A DNA stretch of 64,000 nt, taken from assembly GCA_028564705.1 (NCBI GenBank), contig JAPXFQ010000385.1, positions 2,666,001 through 2,730,000 on the forward strand. Direction: 5' to 3'. The stretch comes from Apricaphanius iberus (Eukaryota; Chordata; Actinopteri; Cyprinodontiformes; Aphaniidae). Every line of letters starts with the position of its first letter. Within the stretch, counting starts at the first letter, position 1. The notes under the pieces are model-generated. The model searched no databases and was not told where the DNA came from. It saw only the letters and a list, made by a program, of their open reading frames with translations. A program made the position numbers and the translations under genes. Positions 60,601-64,000 of this stretch are shown here, piece by piece.

Positions 60601-63600
60601 TTGTGTAGCTGCAGACCCCAGCATCTTTTGCCCAAAGTGTACAGGAGCTGACAATTGCACTGCAGAGGACTGGAGACCCAGCCAACCTCAACAGACTACG
60701 ACCCCACCTCGAACTGTTAGCAAACATCGATCCAAGTCCTGGTAAGAAGCCAGCAATCTTCCAATGTTCCTGCTTTCGTAAACATGCAAGGTGGACAACT
60801 TAAGATGCATACAGTTCTGATTTTGTTCCAAATACTGTGGAATAACGTTGATGCTGCGCAACGGCAGGTAACGCAGAACACGCATTGCTGCCTCACGAGG
60901 TACACTGCGAACCTTTACCAACAACAACAACTAAGAACATCACACCACAATATATGAGAGTTGCACGGCTAAAATGACCGCCACCAGTGTTTCAATTTCC
61001 AGTAAACAAACTTCCAGCCGACAGGGATCGCTGACCGAGCTGTTTGACAGAACCTCTCCTTACGAACATAAAAAAACGGCACACCCAAATAATTCGTGCT
61101 ATAACGGGGTTCGTAGCCAAGCGTATGCTTTGATAAGCATGATGAATAACCTAGGATTTAATCTCACGAACACATTTTAGCCACATTTAACCTGCGCTGT
61201 ATAAAAAATGCTGACAAAATTAAAGCCGCACCGAACACAGCGGAGTATTTTGCAACAACTGACCTGTGATCAAACCGCACTACGGAGTCATACCAGAGTC
61301 TGAAAATGCATTAGATCGATGGAGAATTAAAAATCAGAGTTTGTTCCTTCAAGCGTCCTACTTCCCAGATAACCCCACGGAGGAAAACATTGCAGCCGGC
61401 CTGAGACGGGCTTACCAGCTGTGATCAAAAGGGAGAAAACCTTGATTGCATAACGACGGCGATCACCATCGAGTGTGATGATTTAAGTAGATAAAGTTGT
61501 TTATATTCAGCCATGCTTCATTTGCCTTTGTCTTAAAATAGGTCTAGCCTATGGGATAGAATAAATTATGTATAAAAAAACCTGTTAAAAACCTTATAGT
61601 ACATAATATTTTTGCTGGCATTAATCAAAAACTGCTTGTGAAAAGCCCCATAAAAATAATTGCAAATTAAATCGCAATTGCAATATTGAAGAAAATAAAT
61701 CGCAATAAAATTATTTTCCAAAATTGTTCGGCCTTATTTATAACACAAATGCAAACATCACCAGGGCTAATTTATACATCACCTGCACCTCTCTGGTGGC
61801 TTATGTCCAGATCAGAATAGAACACCTCAAGTGGTACACAAAATATCTCGACATGGTTGCCAGGTCTGAAAATACGTTTTTCTTTCTTGTGAGCAGTCGA
61901 TGATTAAATTAGGAGCACATGTGACATCAAACAGTGCATTAGTTTTTTTAATTATTAAGCAGAGAAAGGTTTATTATGGATGTTTGACTCTTTTGGGTCT
62001 CTTACCTATGGTTGATTGAGGCATTACTTTAACTGTATTCTGTGTGTATACCCTGGAGAATGCTCATTTTTACCATGACTGCCTTAAAGGCCAAAAGGAT
62101 TCATGGCAGATGTAAGTTTAAAGTCATAAAGGGTAAAACTGAGTTACTGTGCAATGCTCCATTAGCTATCCAGTTATCTACTAAAATTCTCCTGCTTTTT
62201 ATCCCACTTTTTCTATTCCACTCTATAAAGCGTCTTTCAACTCTGTCTTAGTGGACTTAATTGTTTAACACCTTACTAATACTAAATTTGCAAACTTTGA
62301 GTCGTTGGGAACAATAATCGGTCATCGCAGATTAACCTAAAAATGGGTTAATTTAGGTCATCAGCTGAATTCTTTGAGAGACCCTACAAATAATATATAA
62401 CAATTCTAAAAATAAATGATACATTCATGATTTTTCTCAGTATTTGTATTTGTTTTTCTTTTCCCCCCTTTTTTTTAGATGCTCCTCCTCCAACATGGGA
62501 GCAGCTCGAGAAGGGGTTGGTAGCAGTGAAAACAGTGGTACATGGCCTGGTTGATTTCATTCAAAACCACAGCAAAAAAGGAGCTGATCCTCAACAGGTC
62601 GGTCTGTTATAAATGTTTGAACACTTAAGCAAACCTAAAAAGAAAGATGTGCTGATCTGTGTTAAAGCTAAGTTGTTCACTAAATCTTGAGATAATGTAT
62701 TCTTTTGATCTGTTTATTGATTGCTGGTTTGCCAGTCATGTTGCCCTGTTGATCGGCTATCCATTGTGCAAACAGCAATGGTCTTCTGATACTCTAACAA
62801 CCAGTCTTTTATTAGACTCACCCAAAAAAAAAATCTGATTATGTCTCCTACATTCGGTCAACATGTATTTGCTTGTTTATGTCCCATAAACATGAAGGTT
62901 GTGTTGTCTTGTTCTCTTCAGCCTCCTCAGCACAGTAAATACAAAACATACATGTGCCGTGACATGAAGCAGAAAGGAGGCTGTCCTCGTGGAGCAAGCT
63001 GCACCTTTGCTCACTCTCAGGACGAACTGGAGAAGTGAGTTTAAAATGTGGAAGCTTTATCCTAAAACACTGCTGACGTTTGTTTGGCCATCTTTAATGC
63101 GTTTTGATGTTCACCAGGTATCGTAAGATGAATAAGCGTCTGGCAGCTCGCTCAGGAGTCGGGGTGGTTTTCTCAGAAGACGGCTTTGCTCCCGATGTAG
63201 CAGTAACCCGAAAGCTTTCTCCTGTCACCAATGGCAGCGGTGCGCCAAACTTGCCCCAATTAGTCGCCCGTGGTACCGACACGGTCCAATATGAGCTGTT
63301 GTCTAAACCTGTCAAGATGGATGGAGGAAGTCCAAGTGTCCCCGGATCACCACCAGATGTGTAAGTGCAGCTTTCCCTGGAAGCTCTAAAAACTTTATTA
63401 CACTAATCTCAGTGTTGACTGTTTAAAGTCATTAATGTGTCTTTTTGGGTATGTAACCAGAGTAGAAAACCCATTAAAATGCTTTCTTTCTTTAGCCTGG
63501 ACCCAATGCCCAAAACCGGTATTCCACTGCCCCCTCATGGAATGGCCCACCCCAGGTTGGCAGCAGATCATCCCTCGGGGGTTAAGCATATGTCAGGGGT

Positions 63601-63695
63601 CGCCAGAGGCTCACCCGTTTATCCTCAACAACGTGATGTATATGACATTCGTCCCCCACCTGCCTCTCAGTATGAGCCACCACAGTACCCTGCAG
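54625..63695 (+). CDS. rc3h1: Roquin-1 (RING/ROQ/CCCH mRNA-decay factor), 5' part
   Basis: Ten coding exons (54625-54855, 58850-58970, 59656-59895, 60017-60192, 60273-60473, 60609-60741, 62479-62597, 62922-63034, 63118-63360, 63496-63695) give 592 residues in consistent phase; the gene continues past the window. The RING finger uses C14, C17, C33, H35, C38, C50 and D53. The ROQ domain (about 90-400) keeps M199 (the position changed in sanroque mice) and the RNA-contacting K220, K239 and R260. A CCCH zinc finger (C419-x8-C428-x5-C434-x3-H438) follows, then the start of the Pro-rich tail. Roquin binds constitutive-decay stem-loops in mRNAs such as ICOS and TNF, recruits CCR4-NOT and limits T-cell activation (family knowledge). 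RING words ([11 protein letters not shown]) favour roquin-1 over roquin-2. The ATG sits in an exon starting at 54413. Confidence 0.97.
56655..56810 (+). repeat. Dispersed fish repeat, 5' part
   Basis: Starts GGTGGCGCAGTGGGTAGCACT and continues GCAGCACGAAGTTTGTGGGTTC, CCTGTGCATGCTTGGGTTTC and TTAGGTTAATTTGTCTCTC, the known order of an abundant fish repeat. The B-box-like GGGTTCATATCCC makes it tRNA-like in look, but it is not a tRNA gene. It is cut at 56810 by the hAT element. Confidence 0.7.
56811..57147. mobile_element. Non-autonomous hAT element with 8 bp target duplication
   Basis: 337 bp from CACAGGTGTCAAG to ACATCTCTG, with inverted ends (reverse of the right end reads CAGAGATGTAAAACTC) and internal TTTGGGCC / GGCCCAAA words. 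It is flanked on both sides by CTCTAAAT (56803-56810 and 57148-57155), an exact 8 bp target-site duplication, the hallmark of hAT transposition. No transposase is encoded. Confidence 0.85.
57156..57690. other. Unexplained lower-AT block in rc3h1 intron
   Basis: About 530 bp with base composition closer to coding DNA than the surrounding intron, and open frames on both strands (minus 57416-57150 and 57642-57439; plus 57205-57423 and 57428-57685). None has a recognisable domain or splice context matching roquin. It may be an unrecognised transposon or an old exon-like sequence. Confidence 0.35.
58200..58560. repeat. hAT-like repeat fragment
   Basis: GGGATGTGTATTGGTAAGAATC and GATATGATATGTATCACAATAC at the left, and GGAATATCGATACAATATTTTG at the right, match the style of a fish hAT-derived repeat whose ends speak of GATACAATAT words in both orientations. 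Boundaries are approximate. Confidence 0.45.
59570..59605. repeat. hAT-like repeat end beside rc3h1 exon 3
   Basis: TAGTAGGGCTGGGCGGTATATC is a well-known start of fish non-autonomous hAT repeats (GGGCTGGGCGATAT). Only the end seems present, about 60-80 bp upstream of the exon at 59656, close to where a branch point would be expected. Confidence 0.5.
60742..62478 (+). other. rc3h1 intron with a hAT/ZBED-type relic
   Basis: The stretch about 60960-61440 includes a 68-codon frame from 60974 with [20 protein letters not shown], resembling the start of ZBED-like hAT transposases (serine/leucine then FxRxxPY), followed by broken frames. The edge near 61655-61730 (AAATCGCAATTGCAATATTG) resembles fish hAT tails. 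A decayed hAT copy is likely; its exact ends are unclear. Confidence 0.45.
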
Positions 63696-64000
63696 GTAAG
63701 AATAAAGTTATTTAAATAATAAGAGGAAACCTTTTCCTTTTTTAAGAAATCTGCAAATTTAGAGCAGCATTAAATTATTTGTTGAATAAAGACAATTGAT
63801 TAGATTGAGCCTTATGCCCAGCATTGTTTTAAGTCTGCATTCAAAACGGATTGAAAACGCAGGAGTTCTTTAGTCCACTTGACAACCAACATTCTGCAAA
63901 CTGTGGAATACATTTGCAAACAAGCATGGTGTGTTTTACTTACACCAGGATGACATAAAGCTGCATGTTGTGAAGGTATCTTTAATGAAGTTATTTACAT
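63696..64000 (+). other. Start of next rc3h1 intron
   Basis: After the donor GCAG|GTAAGA at 63695/63696 the sequence is AT-rich intron to the window end. No exon is visible. Confidence 0.6.

Noticed and set aside
1..64000. A novel defence-type or clustered multi-gene system
   Set aside because: The five genes are ordinary vertebrate genes with unrelated roles and separate promoters; nothing indicates a coordinated system.

Overview
This 64 kb window is from a vertebrate nuclear genome, almost certainly a teleost fish. It holds intron-rich genes with GT-AG splice sites. Most intergenic and intronic DNA is AT-rich, littered with fish-type Tc1/mariner, hAT and piggyBac remnants, LINE 3' tails and microsatellites. 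I found no bacterial, viral, CRISPR or operon-like content and no RNA gene.

Five protein-coding genes can be rebuilt exon by exon with consistent splice phases. (1) ppm1l, minus strand: coding exons 1 and 2 only (5967-5569, 1745-1571); the rest lies beyond the left edge. It encodes a membrane-anchored PP2C phosphatase. (2) otol1 (otolin-1), plus strand, four coding exons (13211-16599): an inner-ear collagen/C1q protein of otoliths. (3) tal1 (SCL), minus strand, three coding exons (24969-21952): the bHLH master regulator of blood formation. (4) A KIAA1614-like gene, minus strand, nine coding exons (45049-29416): a poorly characterised, Ser-rich protein with a C-terminal PDZ domain. (5) rc3h1 (roquin-1), plus strand, ten coding exons (54625-63695), running off the right edge: a RING/ROQ/CCCH mRNA-decay factor.

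Layout: ppm1l and otol1 diverge across about 5 kb that contains a near-complete Tc1-like element with long inverted repeats. otol1 and tal1 converge across 5.3 kb of AT-rich DNA with a drifting pentanucleotide array. tal1 and the KIAA1614-like gene lie in tandem; the 4.4 kb between them has a candidate tal1 promoter with two GATA sites, a GATA microsatellite and a Tc1 relic. Intron 6 of the KIAA1614-like gene carries a decayed piggyBac element inserted into an older dispersed repeat with TTAA on both sides. The KIAA1614-like gene and rc3h1 diverge across a 6 kb stretch of transposon remains. rc3h1 has an untranslated first exon with a 21-codon upstream ORF, and its introns carry several hAT-type insertions.

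The genes do not form one pathway. What is noteworthy is the company kept: tal1 sits between otol1 and a KIAA1614-like gene, not in the usual STIL-TAL1-PDZK1IP1 order. The regulatory candidates (GATA pair, CTCF-like sites, ZNF143-like site, upstream ORFs) come from reading motifs by eye. I see no convincing novel molecular system; the most interesting signals are regulatory and evolutionary.
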